Assembly: GCA_034231615.1 (NCBI GenBank)
Contig: CM067298.1
Location: forward strand, 25,872,528-25,936,527
Reading direction: 5' to 3'
DNA from: Meghimatium bilineatum
Lineage: Eukaryota > Mollusca > Gastropoda > Stylommatophora > Philomycidae
Length of the DNA: 64,000 nt
The notes below the pieces were generated by a model, which ran no database searches, was not told where the DNA came from, and saw nothing but the letters and a program-made list of their open reading frames with translations. Made by a program: the position numbers and the translations under genes. Positions 53,728 through 63,589 of the stretch are shown here, in pieces. Each line of letters begins with the position of its first letter. Within the stretch, counting starts at the first letter, position 1.

Positions 53728-53930
53728 TTTGACACGATCATAACATCTCGAAAAGCAACAACATCCAAACCGGAATAGTGCGAGAAGTTATGGTTTCGTT
53801 TCTACCTTAAAAAGTATATAAAATAAAGGTCCAAAATGTTAGGAACAATAATATTATTTATCGGTACTGGGAAATTTGTTAACCTATTTTCTTTTTAATT
53901 GCTTAATTTTTTAACAACACTGATTCTCTT
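53728..53930 (-). promoter_or_regulatory. Tankyrase 5' flank: probable 5'UTR and core promoter
   Basis: Only about 200 bp separate the start codon from the first LINE remnant upstream, so 5'UTR and proximal promoter should lie here. There is no convincing TATA box at a fixed place; an AT-rich stretch near 53815-53835 and a few CpGs are the only features seen. The call rests on position alone. Confidence 0.3.
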
Positions 53931-53964
53931 GTAAAAATGAATATGACAAAAAAGAATATCTTGC

Positions 53965-54545
53965 AGTGATAACAATAATAATGAAATGCCGTCTCCGCAA
54001 CGATGGTTGGCTGCAACAGAGCTCCAACATCCATGTCTCTTGTTTTGGTGGTGCCCTCTGCTAGACTGTAGCCTACCCATCTTGTAAATGTTGCTCTCAC
54101 ACTTGTAGTTCTGCCTACCTCTTGCTTGCCTAGACTTTACCCTCAAGTAAGGTCTTCAACAAGGTGTCATATCTTTTAATGTGCCCTATATTATTTGCTT
54201 TGATCTTTATTTCCTTTAACAATTCTTTCTTCATACTAAGTTTTGTTAGAACCTCTTTGTTTTCTCCTCTTTCCGTGATGTTTATCCCTATTCTTCTATA
54301 TATCTACATCTCAAAGGCATCAATTCTGTCTACGAGTTGTTCGTGTAATGTCCATATTTCTGAGCCATACATTAATATAGAATAGATGTAGCATTTTATA
54401 ATTCTTATTTTTAGTTTGTTTGTAGTAATTTATTTAGATGTTAATATTTTCCTCATGTCATTGAAAGTACTTTTAGCCATTCCTATTCTCTTTTTAACTT
54501 CTGTTTCACTTATGTCATCATTTATAATTATGTGTCCATGTTATT
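53965..54545 (-). mobile_element. RTE-like LINE, 3' fragment (copy 3)
   Basis: Minus strand. Reads back from about 54545 (GHIIINDDI) through ILMYGSEIWTLHEQLVDRID, an IYRRIGINITERGENKEVL segment and the RAPPKQETWMLELCCSQPSL shift of the family's C-terminus to a tail of ATTATTATTG near 53970. It comes within about 240 bp of the tankyrase start codon. Confidence 0.8.
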
Positions 54546-54960
54546 GATGATGTCTCTAACTACCTAATAATCTTACTGTACACATTCTGCAGTGTGATGA
54601 TGCGATAACCTTTTATGTCCGTAGAATCTTTGCCTGGTTTTGAAACGGGTATAAGATAGATATGTAGCCACTCCTCTGGTACTACTCCTGTTTTCAAACT
54701 CGCATTATAATCGTCTGTTATTTTAGCTAGCATATTCTCCCCAATGTCCTTGAGTAAGCTGTACCTGATTCCATCCGGGCCTGGAGCGCCATCGGATGCA
54801 CTCTTAATAGCTAGTTGCACTTCTTTAACATCTGCAAGCTGGTCTTCTTTTGCCCTAAAATCCGTGATGGATGTAGGAGTATGGAGCATTTCTTTGCACT
54901 GATCCAAGTCACCCTGATTAGTTTGTTGAAGATATCTCTCAAAGAAACTAGATATCTTCT
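54545..54960 (-). mobile_element. I-group LINE, linker and first half of RT (inverted)
   Basis: Reads [60 protein letters not shown] and KGYRIITLQNVYSKIIR. Related to residues 240-335 of the 8.8 kb ORF but a separate family. It ends just where the plus-strand segment at 56385 would continue, with about 40 residues missing in between. Confidence 0.8.
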
Positions 54961-54984
54961 TCTACTCGTTCGCAGTTTGACATG

Positions 54985-55963
54985 TCTACACAGCAAGTCC
55001 TGTTTCCTTAATCAATGCTGCTGTATTTGAAAGCTCATCGGTGCTCCCATACATCTTTCTGTGAATATCCATCTCTGGATCTTTTTCTAAGTGTTCTTCT
55101 CTTAACTGGTTTAGTGTATTGCAGTCTTGCAGGATATGTTCAGCGGCCTGTGCTGCCTGCCCACAAGGGCCAGTAGTGATGGGACCAATCTTAGTCTATT
55201 TTAGTGGATGTTTAATCTGTTGTCATGTTCTGAGGCGGAAGATAATAACCTGCTCTGCTCTGTCGAGATAGTGGTAATTGTCTTTTGGATGGTCGACTTT
55301 CCTGATGGCTTTGGTGAGGGTCTTCTTTTCTTGGTAGGTGATTTCTTAATCTTTTTGTTCCTGTGTTGCTCCATCCTTTGCCAGTCTGTCTGTCTCTTCA
55401 TTTCCTAGTATGCCACAGTGGGATGGTATCCACTGTAGTACTACCCTTCTTTGGATGCTCACTTCTCGCATGGCTTTCTTCAGGTCTGGCAGCTTATCGC
55501 TTTGAGGGGCTTGTAGGACAGACATAGCATCAGTAAAAAATACCACCTGCTGTCATTGACTTGTGTTTTTAATTATTTCTGCAGCCATGTTTAAAGCCTG
55601 TACTTCTGCAGAGTAGTTGGAGCAGAATATTCCAGTTGGTGAACATGTGGATTCATTTTCTTTTTCTGGATATTTTATGTACAGGCCAGTACCTCCATTC
55701 TTCACTGCTCTGGTTGCTGATCCGCCGGTATATACTTGTATCCATGCTTCTCTGTGGTACATATTTTCAATCATGTTGCATACAATTGTTTTCTTTTGGA
55801 TATTATTCAGTTCTATCATAGGGTGGTAGTTGTTTATGGTGGTTCTGATAGTGAGATTTGGGTATGAAACTAGAGATAAAAGGTGTTCTCCCAAATAACC
55901 TGGGTGCAGACCCAGAAGAGACACAGTCACAAATGCAGTAGTTTTTGAACTCGCGTTTGCCAA
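54985..55963 (-). mobile_element. RNase H-bearing LINE, 3' fragment
   Basis: Minus strand. 55963-55553 reads LLGLHPGYLGEHLLS, IQVYTGGSATRAVKNGGTGL and [18 protein letters not shown]: an RNase H fold with TGGS where TDGS is expected. A break follows, then FFTDAMSVLQAPQ, LQWIPSHCGILGNEETDRLA and, after a shift, CGQAAQAAEHILQDCNTLNQ with a final ALIKETGLAV and stop near 54985. I-group-like; different from the 8.8 kb family. Confidence 0.8.
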
Positions 55964-56379
55964 AACAAATATATTATGGAGAACTCAAGGCAGGATTTCG
56001 AAAAGCTGGTGGACAGAAAAAGCGCTTCAAAGACACGGTCAAGTCATCCTTGAAACATCTTAACATTGACGTAGTCGCTTGGGTGAGCCTCGCTCAGGAT
56101 AGAGCAGCATGGCGTTACAGCATTAGAACGGGAGCACTAGCGGCGAAAGAATCCAGACAAGATACTGCAAGACAGAAGGGGACACGTAGAAAAGAAAAAA
56201 ACATCTCCTCAACCTCACACAGATACCCTCTATTGTTGTCAATTCTGTAAAAGAACATTTTGTGCTTGCATTGGACTTGTTAGTCATTTAAAAACGCACT
56301 ATTAACTTGTATTATTTATTGTTATTATTATTATGGTTGGGTTTTTGGTCATCGTCGATCACGACGGACGAACACCATC
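55945..56379 (+). mobile_element. 3' fragment of the zinc-finger LINE family
   Basis: Reads [20 protein letters not shown] onward, nearly identical to the C-terminus of the 49.57-51.91 kb ORF. A frameshift follows, then the finger region (about 56220-56290) and the same ATT-rich UTR and terminal GACGACGG block. Opposite orientation to the longer copy. High identity implies both derive from a recent source. Confidence 0.88.
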
Positions 56380-56384
56380 AGTTC

Positions 56385-57740
56385 TTGTATATGAAGTTTA
56401 TGAAGGTTTTCAGATTAAAGAAGAATCTGCAGTTGCAGCGACAGACCTGGAAGATGCGTACAGTAGAGTTAGTTACACCTATCTTAGGACATTCTAAGGG
56501 AACAAGATTTCCACCACTGGATCATACGCTGGATAGCAAATGTGCTAATCTGTAGAAAAGTCGCTCTGTGGTGTGGATCTTGGACGTCTGAGATCAGAAC
56601 AATAGCACCTGGTCTGCCACAAGATTCTCCTCTGTCCCCAGTACTGTTTAATGTGTATACATTGATAATTGCTCAATTGCAAACTCCCAGCAATTGTAGA
56701 GTTCTAACATACGCTGATGATATCCTACTATACAACATGGACAGAAACAGAACAGATATCGCTGACTGTACAGAATGGATTAGATCAATTGTCGATATAG
56801 TGCAGAACATGCAAAGCTGTGATCAATCCCTCGAAAGCAAAGATCGTCTGGTACTCCTTAAATAATAATCTGGTCAATGACACACTGCTAGTTGCATGGG
56901 TTCAGTCATTGAAAAAGAACAGGACCTTAAATGTCTTGGGATAATTTTTGATAGAAGTCTCTCATTCAACAAACACGTCACAAATATGATTCAGAAGGCA
57001 AAAAGAGGGATCAGTGTTATCAAGGTTATGACGACCTTCGACATGCAGCAATGGGTAATTTTTCTGCTTCTGCAAGTGATGGTGCTATCTGTCATAGACT
57101 ATGGCTTCGGCATACTAACACGGTTACAGACAGAAGTCGATAGATTGGAAAAAGTCCAAAATGAGGCAATGAGGGCGGTACTGGGGTATACTAGAGATAC
57201 ACCCATCTCTGCTATGAGATTTCTGCTTGATCTCCCCAGCATTAGAGTGCGACATCAGGTAGCACAAGTTAGGTAGTATCTTAAAGTGACAGAATACAAC
57301 CACCACCCATTTCATCAACGTCTAGATGAGTCAAAGGGAAAACGAATCAAGTGCGGCAAATCATGGGTGGCAGAGGCCGAAGACACACTGCGAAGAGTAT
57401 ATGAATTGGAAGAAATAGGAAAGGGTAGTGAATGAGTGGAGGTAGACACTGAGAAGAAATCACTGACTAAAATAATAATACAACTAGATAAAGCGTGTTG
57501 AAAATGGACGGACATCAGTGCTCAGGAGACAGTGCACGAACTCGCCCAACTACACTCGAAACCACAAGACATAATTATATACACAGATGGCCCCGTTAAC
57601 AGAAACACAAATAAAAGCGGTTGGGATTTTGTTGCTATAGAAACGGCATGAAATTGGTTGAGAAATCTTCAGCATATTCTACTGTCACATCGAGCATGAG
57701 GATGAGAGAGCCTACTTATTGGCAAGCAATGCGGCGATAG
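56385..57740 (+). mobile_element. I-group LINE, second half of RT to RNase H
   Basis: Opens LVYEVYEGFQIKEESAVAAT and DLEDAYSRVSYTYLR, then (shifted) [76 protein letters not shown], and near 57570 IIYTDGPVNRNTNKSGWDF of RNase H. Decayed by stops. The open stretches are 56542-56865 and 56896-57276. RT catalytic acids DLED and YADD are retained. Confidence 0.85.
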
Positions 57741-57767
57741 ATGGCACATTGCTGATAAGAGATTCTT

Positions 57768-58031
57768 CTTCTTCTTTTGCGTTCGTTCTTAAACTCCTGC
57801 AGATTAGCAGGATGTAGTCAAGAGAACTGAATGCGTTGTGTCATGGTTTACAGCATTGCTGCGATATCTGCGCCTTTCGGCATGATACATCCTACTTCAA
57901 CATGGCTTTGGGTCACTGACCCTATATGGGATGGGACTACATCCCATAACCTCCTTTTACGACATGCATGGAAGGTAAACAGTGTTGCTTTTATTTGCTC
58001 CCCTTTCGGGACCCGGCAACACACTGGCGAC
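57768..58031 (-). repeat. SINE-2 copy, near full length
   Basis: Longer repeat (about 260 bp) read on the minus strand: GTTGCCGGGTCCCGAAAGGG head, GTGACCC middle, GAAAGGCGCAGATATCGCAG, ACCATGACACAACGCATTC, then AGGATG/CATCCTGCTAATCTGC and a GAA-rich tail. Its last 90 bases resemble SINE-1 without the hairpin insert. No tRNA-type promoter was recognised. Confidence 0.85.
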
Positions 58032-58079
58032 TGATAAGAGAAAAAATAATCATAGACTATTTTGAACTAGAGAACGTAA

Positions 58080-58345
58080 CAAATTTCCAGTATTTTACAT
58101 AAATATCTCAGGAGACAACGCAGACAACTATTTACGATAAGAACATGCGTATTTCCAGTAGCAATTTATGGTTGTGAGACTTGACCATTAAATAAAACAA
58201 TAGCAAAGAGAATCGCTGGTTACGAAATAAGAAGCTACAGAAGAATTTTACATATACCATGGACAGTTAAAAAGACACCAAGAAGTGGTAAGATCAATAA
58301 ACGTTGAAAGAGTCTGACTCCTTAACAACATCTTAACACGAAAGT
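58080..58345 (+). mobile_element. LINE C-terminal fragment
   Basis: Broken frame: AIYGCET, stop, PLNKTIAKRIAGYEIRSYRR and ILHIPWTVKKTPRSGKINKR, matching the LMYGCETWTL ... YRRMLRIPWT-K-TN-EV part of RTE-like LINEs. Short and decayed. Confidence 0.6.
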
Positions 58346-58533
58346 TGTGTTTTTTAAAAAAATCATATAAAGATATAGGCCTATAACAGCATGAAAAGAT
58401 TAATAACTGAAGGCAGAGTTCTTCTTCTTTCTGTCCTCGTGTACTTTTCGGTGTTGAGAGAGGAAAGTGAGTGTACGGTCTTATGCTCTTCTATTTACCT
58501 CTTCTGCTGTTATATTTCCGAGTGTTTCTAATA

Positions 58534-58632
58534 CAAGATATACAAAAATAGGTAGGTGTGTTTCTGTATCTCGTTGTTAAGTTGTTTTATGTTTTATTTT
58601 GGTAACACACCTACCTATTTTTGTATATCTTG
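58534..58632. other. 29-bp perfect inverted repeat
   Basis: Arm CAAGATATACAAAAATAGGT... (58534-58562) and an exact complement (58604-58632) with a 41-base spacer. It lies between two LINE fragments; origin unknown. Confidence 0.85.
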
Positions 58633-58724
58633 ACATTTTGCCCAGTGTTACCTCAGCCACCTACTTCCTGTTTAGGGTTGTTACCCTACACTGGTTGATT
58701 TATAATTTATCCCTTGTTTCTAAT

Positions 58725-59510
58725 ACACTATCTATCCACCTTTTACGAGGGCGCCCAATAGGTCTACTGTTTTCCTATCGTTTGTTAAGGGTTTCTTGGA
58801 TAATACTTTGCTCTTTCTGTCTGGTTATGTGGGCGAATCATTTAACTTATTCTTTCTGAATATATTATAATGTTGTCATGATCCCTAATTATTTTCTTAA
58901 TTCCTCATTCCTGATTTTGTCTCTCAAGCTAACCCCAATCATACGTCTTACACATTTTATTTCAGTGGTGCTAATCTTATGAATTGTTCTAGAATCCAAT
59001 GTCCAAGTTTGACATTGATATCACCACGTTGGTAGAAAAATGGTGTTGAATATCGCTTTCTTTGTTTCTAGTGGAATATCTTTTGTTTTGTAGTAAAGGT
59101 GTTAATTGGCCGATATCATGACAGGCCTTATTACGTCTTGCATCAATTTTTGCTTCTTGCTTGTTGTCATATCTCAATGTGCTGCCAAGATATTTGAATT
59201 CACCTACTTGTTTTAGTTGTTTGTTGTTTATATGAATGTTGATGTTCTCCTTTTCTCTTGCAATATTCATTACTTCTGTTTTGTCTATGTTGATTGTCAT
59301 TCCAAATTGCTTGCCTATTGTGTCTATATTGGTTTTAGGAGGTCTTGCAGATTTTGTATGCTGTTGTGGAATAAAAACTGGTCATCTGCAAAAAGCAGTT
59401 CATTTGTTTCATTTGAATTTGCTGTTTTGTTTATATGGTCCATGTAGGCTTATGTTATTAAAAGTAGTGGAGACAATATACATCCATGTTTTACTCCTGT
59501 ACTCTTGGTT
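58725..59510 (-). mobile_element. LINE RT fragment with catalytic FADD
   Basis: Minus strand: GVKHGCILSPL (near 59490), TELLFADDQF (near 59400), MTINIDKTEVMNIAREKE, QLKQVGEFKYLGSTLRYD, then frameshifted GVSLRDKIRNEE and a PIGRPRKRW-like end near 58750. RTE/CR1-type. Interrupted frames. It shares thumb architecture with the zinc-finger LINE at 49.57 kb but is a separate family. Confidence 0.8.
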
Positions 59511-59514
59511 TTAC

Positions 59515-59675
59515 TCCTGCTTGGTTCGAATCTCGCCACAGGCTAGTGTGCATGCGGACCGTTCAGAAAGTAATGACAAACTACAGAACATATTTATATT
59601 GCCTAGAAAATCACTACAGCCAAAAAGTACTGGGTTGATGGCTACGTCCAGAATAGGATACGCTACAAATGAAGA
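59515..59675 (+). repeat. tRNA-derived SINE-3, head-truncated
   Basis: Plus strand: GGTTCGAATCTCGCCACAGG (B-box), GCGGACCGTTCAGAAAGTAA, TTGCCTAGAAAATCACTACA, GGTTGATGGCTACGTCCAGA. A-box part missing. Confidence 0.8.
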
Positions 59676-59689
59676 ATTATGTGTGTCTC

Positions 59690-60835
59690 CACCTTCCATG
59701 TGAACTTTCTAGATATATACATCACTATCCAACCCTCCTGTCTCAGCACATCGGTACATTACAAACCGACTGATGTGCATAGCTTTCTCCTACATACCTC
59801 CTTCTATCCCCATGCCTGTCGGATTCCCATCCATTCTCTCAACATTTTCGTCTCCAGCGCCTGTGTAATGGTGAGGAGGACTTTCCGCTGTCATCTATAC
59901 ACCGACATAGTACTCAGGTCTGCCCTTCTTTGGGTGTGCAGTCCCTCCCATCAGGACACTCTCTTGAACAATAAGAGGTATTTCTCTTTGGAGAGGGTCA
60001 AACTTTTTCTCACCATTCATCCCCATAGCACCGCTGTTCGTCATGTTCTTCTCCGACACAATCCTCTTCTCTAGTCGAATCCAAAGACGCAGAAAGTGTT
60101 CTGTGATCCCCCCCCCTCTTGTGATTGCTTACAGACGTGACAAGAACTTCTGGGATCTACTGGTCCCGAGTCATCTCCAAGCTGACATTCCTAATAATTT
60201 TGGCACAATTAGTTGAAAACGCAACAGATGCTACACCCAGACCCTGTCCGTCACATTTCCCAAATTCACCTTCACCACTGAAGAGAGTTTCACTTGTGTT
60301 TCCCGTGATGTCATCTATGCCATCATATGCAAGTGTTGCGCCACGACGTATATAGGTGAGACTGGAAAGAAGCTTTTGGACCGATTCTGTCAACATCTGT
60401 ACAGCATAAAAAACAATTAGGGTTATCCTGTGGACGTCCACTTCAATGGCACGGGCCATCAGGACACTCAGGACATTCGGGTTACGGCCATTAAGTCATG
60501 CTTCTCTGACGACTGGACTCGTCTTGCACTTGAAAACAACTACATATACTAATTTGGCAGTCTTAAACCATTCAGGATCAATGAGTCCCTGTCTCATGGA
60601 TGATATCTAGTTGTTCCATCATTTCTCTGTCTCGTTCCACATGTATGTGTTGTGTCGCTGTTTCATAGTTACAACTCTTCCGGTCCATCTCCATATTACA
60701 TTTCACTCGGCCATGTGAGCATCTATAGTGTTGTTCTTACTTATCGTTTTCTGTTGTGTATGTTGTCTTGATAAAAGCAGTTTGGTCGAAACATCAATTT
60801 GTGTGTGTTATGTGTGTCTCCAGTGATCAGCTAAA
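59690..60835 (+). mobile_element. Penelope-like element, RT tail plus GIY-YIG nuclease
   Basis: The first part reads TSVHYKPTDVHSFLLHTSFY (about 59735-59800) and a shifted SQFLRLQRLC-like stretch, typical of the end of the reverse transcriptase of Penelope-like elements. The later part is a GIY-YIG endonuclease domain. The 3' flank (60750-60800) has the block TGTTGTCTTGATAAAAGC and GGTCGAAACATCAATTTGTG, a known style of Penelope terminal sequence. Several frameshifts and stops mean it is dead. Confidence 0.8.
60260..60600 (+). pseudogene. GIY-YIG endonuclease domain of Penelope-like element
   Basis: Frame: VIYAIICKCCATTYIGETGK, LLDRFCQHLYS, stop, PVDVHFNGTGHQ, DIRVTAIKSCFSDDW, LENNYIY, stop, LKPFRINESLS. 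It keeps the YIG triad, the Arg in LLDRF and the Glu in LEN, the usual catalytic positions, and the Cys-rich CKCC before YIG found in Penelope-type GIY-YIG domains. Two in-frame stops are present. Confidence 0.8.
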
Positions 60836-60839
60836 CTTC

Positions 60840-61900
60840 ATTACCCTGTTCTTGGTTTTACCTGTTGGATTTCATTTTCAAGTGAAACATAAAAAAACTG
60901 TGTGTAAGTATTATTGTTGATTTCAGTTTTGCGCAGTAAGTACATATTATATATCAGGGACTGGTAATTTATATTATTTAATACGCTCTTTGGGGTGCAA
61001 AGGGAACGCAATGCTCTAGGCGGACCCAGGGCTAGCAGATAACCAAGATCCCAAATGTACCTCCTCGCGGTGCACCCTGGCAACAGAAAACAGCAGCTTG
61101 AGCTGATTCTGGCCAAATCATTTGGGGATCTTGTCCGAGAATGTGGAGGAAGCAGATGGAAATAGATTTGACTGCAAAAGAGACAGACACTATCTCCGAC
61201 ACCATTTGCATCACCACATACAGCGACACTGTCGACATACAGTGACGCCTGTTAGTCCAGTCAGAACAATGGAGGGGCGGCCAATGTAAAAGGCACGTAA
61301 AGGTGGTTGCATGGAGAGAAACAAATATAATGAGTACAATGACACAATGAAAGGGCAGCGCGAACTGCAAATGAAAAGTGAAAAGTTCCTAGGAAAGGGG
61401 AACCATAAGCTCTGTTAGCTCGAGACAAGCTTCTAGTTACCTGTGATCCTTATAAGCAGAGACCCAGACCCAATCGTGGGCGCTCGGAAAAGCATACGGA
61501 ACCAGGCTCGCGGATGAGAAAAGGTTCAGTACCCGATGGACACAGGCAGAGTTCGCCCAATTGCACGAGATGGGTTTATAGATGGTGGAGCACCTAATGC
61601 CAGATAGGCGCGCTCGACAAGCGTCTTGGCGAAGAGGCACTACACATCAGCGTGCCCAGCGACAGATACACAGGCTGTCACGGACTAGGGACCAAACCCG
61701 AAATAAAGGAATGAGGAAAATGGATGTGCTGGACCTCGGACATCCTGATCACAAGTGGCCAACCGGGGTGCAAATAATCACAGTTTTACTGTGGAACTTA
61801 AGCACAACGTACTTCACGCTCCCTGGCGGAAATCACACGAAATATTCGTTGTGGTTATTTGAGAGCGAACGCCGAAGAAGAAGAAGATACGCTATTGAAA
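60840..61900 (+). repeat. Unidentified GC-richer stretch ending in a SINE-type tail
   Basis: Richer in G and C than its surroundings; no protein motif recognised in either strand. It ends at 61860-61890 with TTTGAGAGCGAACGCCGAAG and AAGAAGAAG, the same 3' end as SINE-1 and SINE-2. It might be the 3' part of the LINE that these SINEs depend on, or another composite repeat. Confidence 0.45.
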
Positions 61901-63170
61901 GCCTGACTTAGCCATACATAAGGAGAGGATATAGAGCAAGGCCATGTGTATCTTACTTTAACATTGTAAGTGCAGTGCTATTTTTCCTTGAGGGTCCTTG
62001 TACCATAGAGGATAGAATAAAGATCTGCAGAACACATGCTTTCCTTCAGTCAGTGCAGACATACATCATCCTTTGTACTGTGAGATTTAGAGGACAATTG
62101 TAATGAATAGTAAGAATTTGACCTGCCATGCATATCATAAGAAGTGCCTAAGGAGGATTTTATATATAGGTGACTGTGCCATCATGAGGAAAAATAAAGC
62201 TAAATATTGAAAAAGTGGATGTGCAGTTAAAAGGTGAAAATATTGCATCGTTATTACCAACTAGCAGTAAAACATCTGTTCAGATCATAATAATAAATCC
62301 CTGTAATTTTAGTGTACTAGAGCAAACGCAGTAGACGAATGGCACAATGGATGTTCTTTTGCAATAATTGCAGGTGTTTTAATATATTTTTGTTCCAGTT
62401 AATAAGGTCATACAAAGATAAAAAGCAACATGCCATACAAGATTTTTATCTTATATTGAACATGGCATGTCTTGGCAAGAAGAGGCTTTAATCCCACAAT
62501 AACAAACAAACATGACATGCAGCCAGAAGTAAAAACCGAGGGGAGGGGGATGCGAATTTAAAACAATAATTTGCAGATACAAAAATGGAATGTAGCGCTA
62601 CTCTTAATTACACTACTTACTGCAGAAACAGTGCTGTTCACACTGCTTTTAATGTATTAAAAAGTTTTCTAATGATGAAAAATGAAGAAATTACACTAAG
62701 GAATTGCTTGTAAGACAAGAAATACCTCCAAAGAATAGTTTGAATCAGAAGCCCCAGCACAAACATATTGTAGAAGATAAAATCAAGTGTGGAGGCAAAG
62801 CACATATATAACCAACATACCAGAGCTTGAAGATGTGGTATGGTCTATCTTGTAACATTATAAAATATAAAAGTAATCTTGTGAAAAAAAATAACAAAAC
62901 AACCAAATTCTTATTATTAAGTTTATTTGGAAGAAAATAAGAGTTAGCAACAAAAATATTATTTGTTTAAAAGTTATAGTCATCTATGCTGTTGAAAGTG
63001 TTCACACAAATATTCCTGTACATTGTTTTGCATATATACTGATCTAAAATATTCATCTATGTGGACCTAAACTGTTGTAAATATTCATCTTCTTCTGCGT
63101 TTTCTCTCTGGTAACCAACATGTATGTTAGTGTGATTTTAAGAAAATGTGAAGTACACTGTGCTTCCATT
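61900..63170. other. No gene recognised
   Basis: AT-rich DNA with a SINE-2 remnant (62110-62270). Nothing else was recognised on either strand. 58350-58520 and 63330-63590 are likewise empty. Confidence 0.6.
62110..62270 (+). repeat. SINE-2 remains
   Basis: GACCTGCCATGCATATCATA, AGTGCCTAAGGAGGATTTTA and GAAAATATTGCATCG follow SINE-2 order. Decayed. Confidence 0.5.
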
Positions 63171-63171
63171 A

Positions 63172-63325
63172 CTTCTTCTTCATCGTTCATTCTCAAACTC
63201 CCGCTGGATCTCTTGTAGAAGGACAATGGTCCTACTAGATTTTCAGCAGGATGTAGTCAAGAGAATGAAAATGCGTTGTGTCGCCATTTTATTTTCGCCA
63301 ATGGCCAAGCACATCTAACTTTAGT
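63172..63325 (-). repeat. SINE-1 copy
   Basis: Tail on the plus strand ACTTCTTCTTCATCG; body matches the TTCAGCAGGATGTAGTC subfamily. The flanks (CTTCCATT; TTTCCATTT) may be a decayed duplication. Confidence 0.88.
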
Positions 63326-63589
63326 GAATATTTCCATTTGATTTGCATCGTATAGGATTAGCACATCTGATTTTGAATACTTTTAATTCATGTGAACTTC
63401 TTTAGGCTGCAACAGTTGCTAAGGCAACTGTCACCAGGCAACGAGTATGTATCAACTACGACATGAAATTTTATCACTCACTGTGCCCACTTTATATATC
63501 AAAACATGCTCCAGTGTGACAGTCTCATGTGTGAATCTGCATTTTATCTTAAAGTGTTTAAAATAATTCATTTATAAAATAGCAAACAA

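Larger units (their letters stand above)
34429..53537 (-). other. Tankyrase intron 1 (about 19.1 kb)
   Basis: The largest intron. Repeats listed separately fill roughly half. Stretches where nothing was recognised: 34745-35300, 35950-36630, 36800-37520, 38320-38550, 39660-40650, 43090-44020, 44290-44850, 46930-47910, 48250-48590, 48810-49490, and 52380-53530 close to exon 1. These are mostly AT-rich with short homopolymers and no convincing long frame. The last one, being first-intron DNA next to the promoter, is the best place to look for regulatory sequence. Confidence 0.85.

Noticed and set aside
59690-60835. A host GIY-YIG nuclease gene (SLX1-like)
   Set aside because: It is joined to a Penelope-type RT tail, contains stops, and has no introns or PHD/RING-type partner domain.
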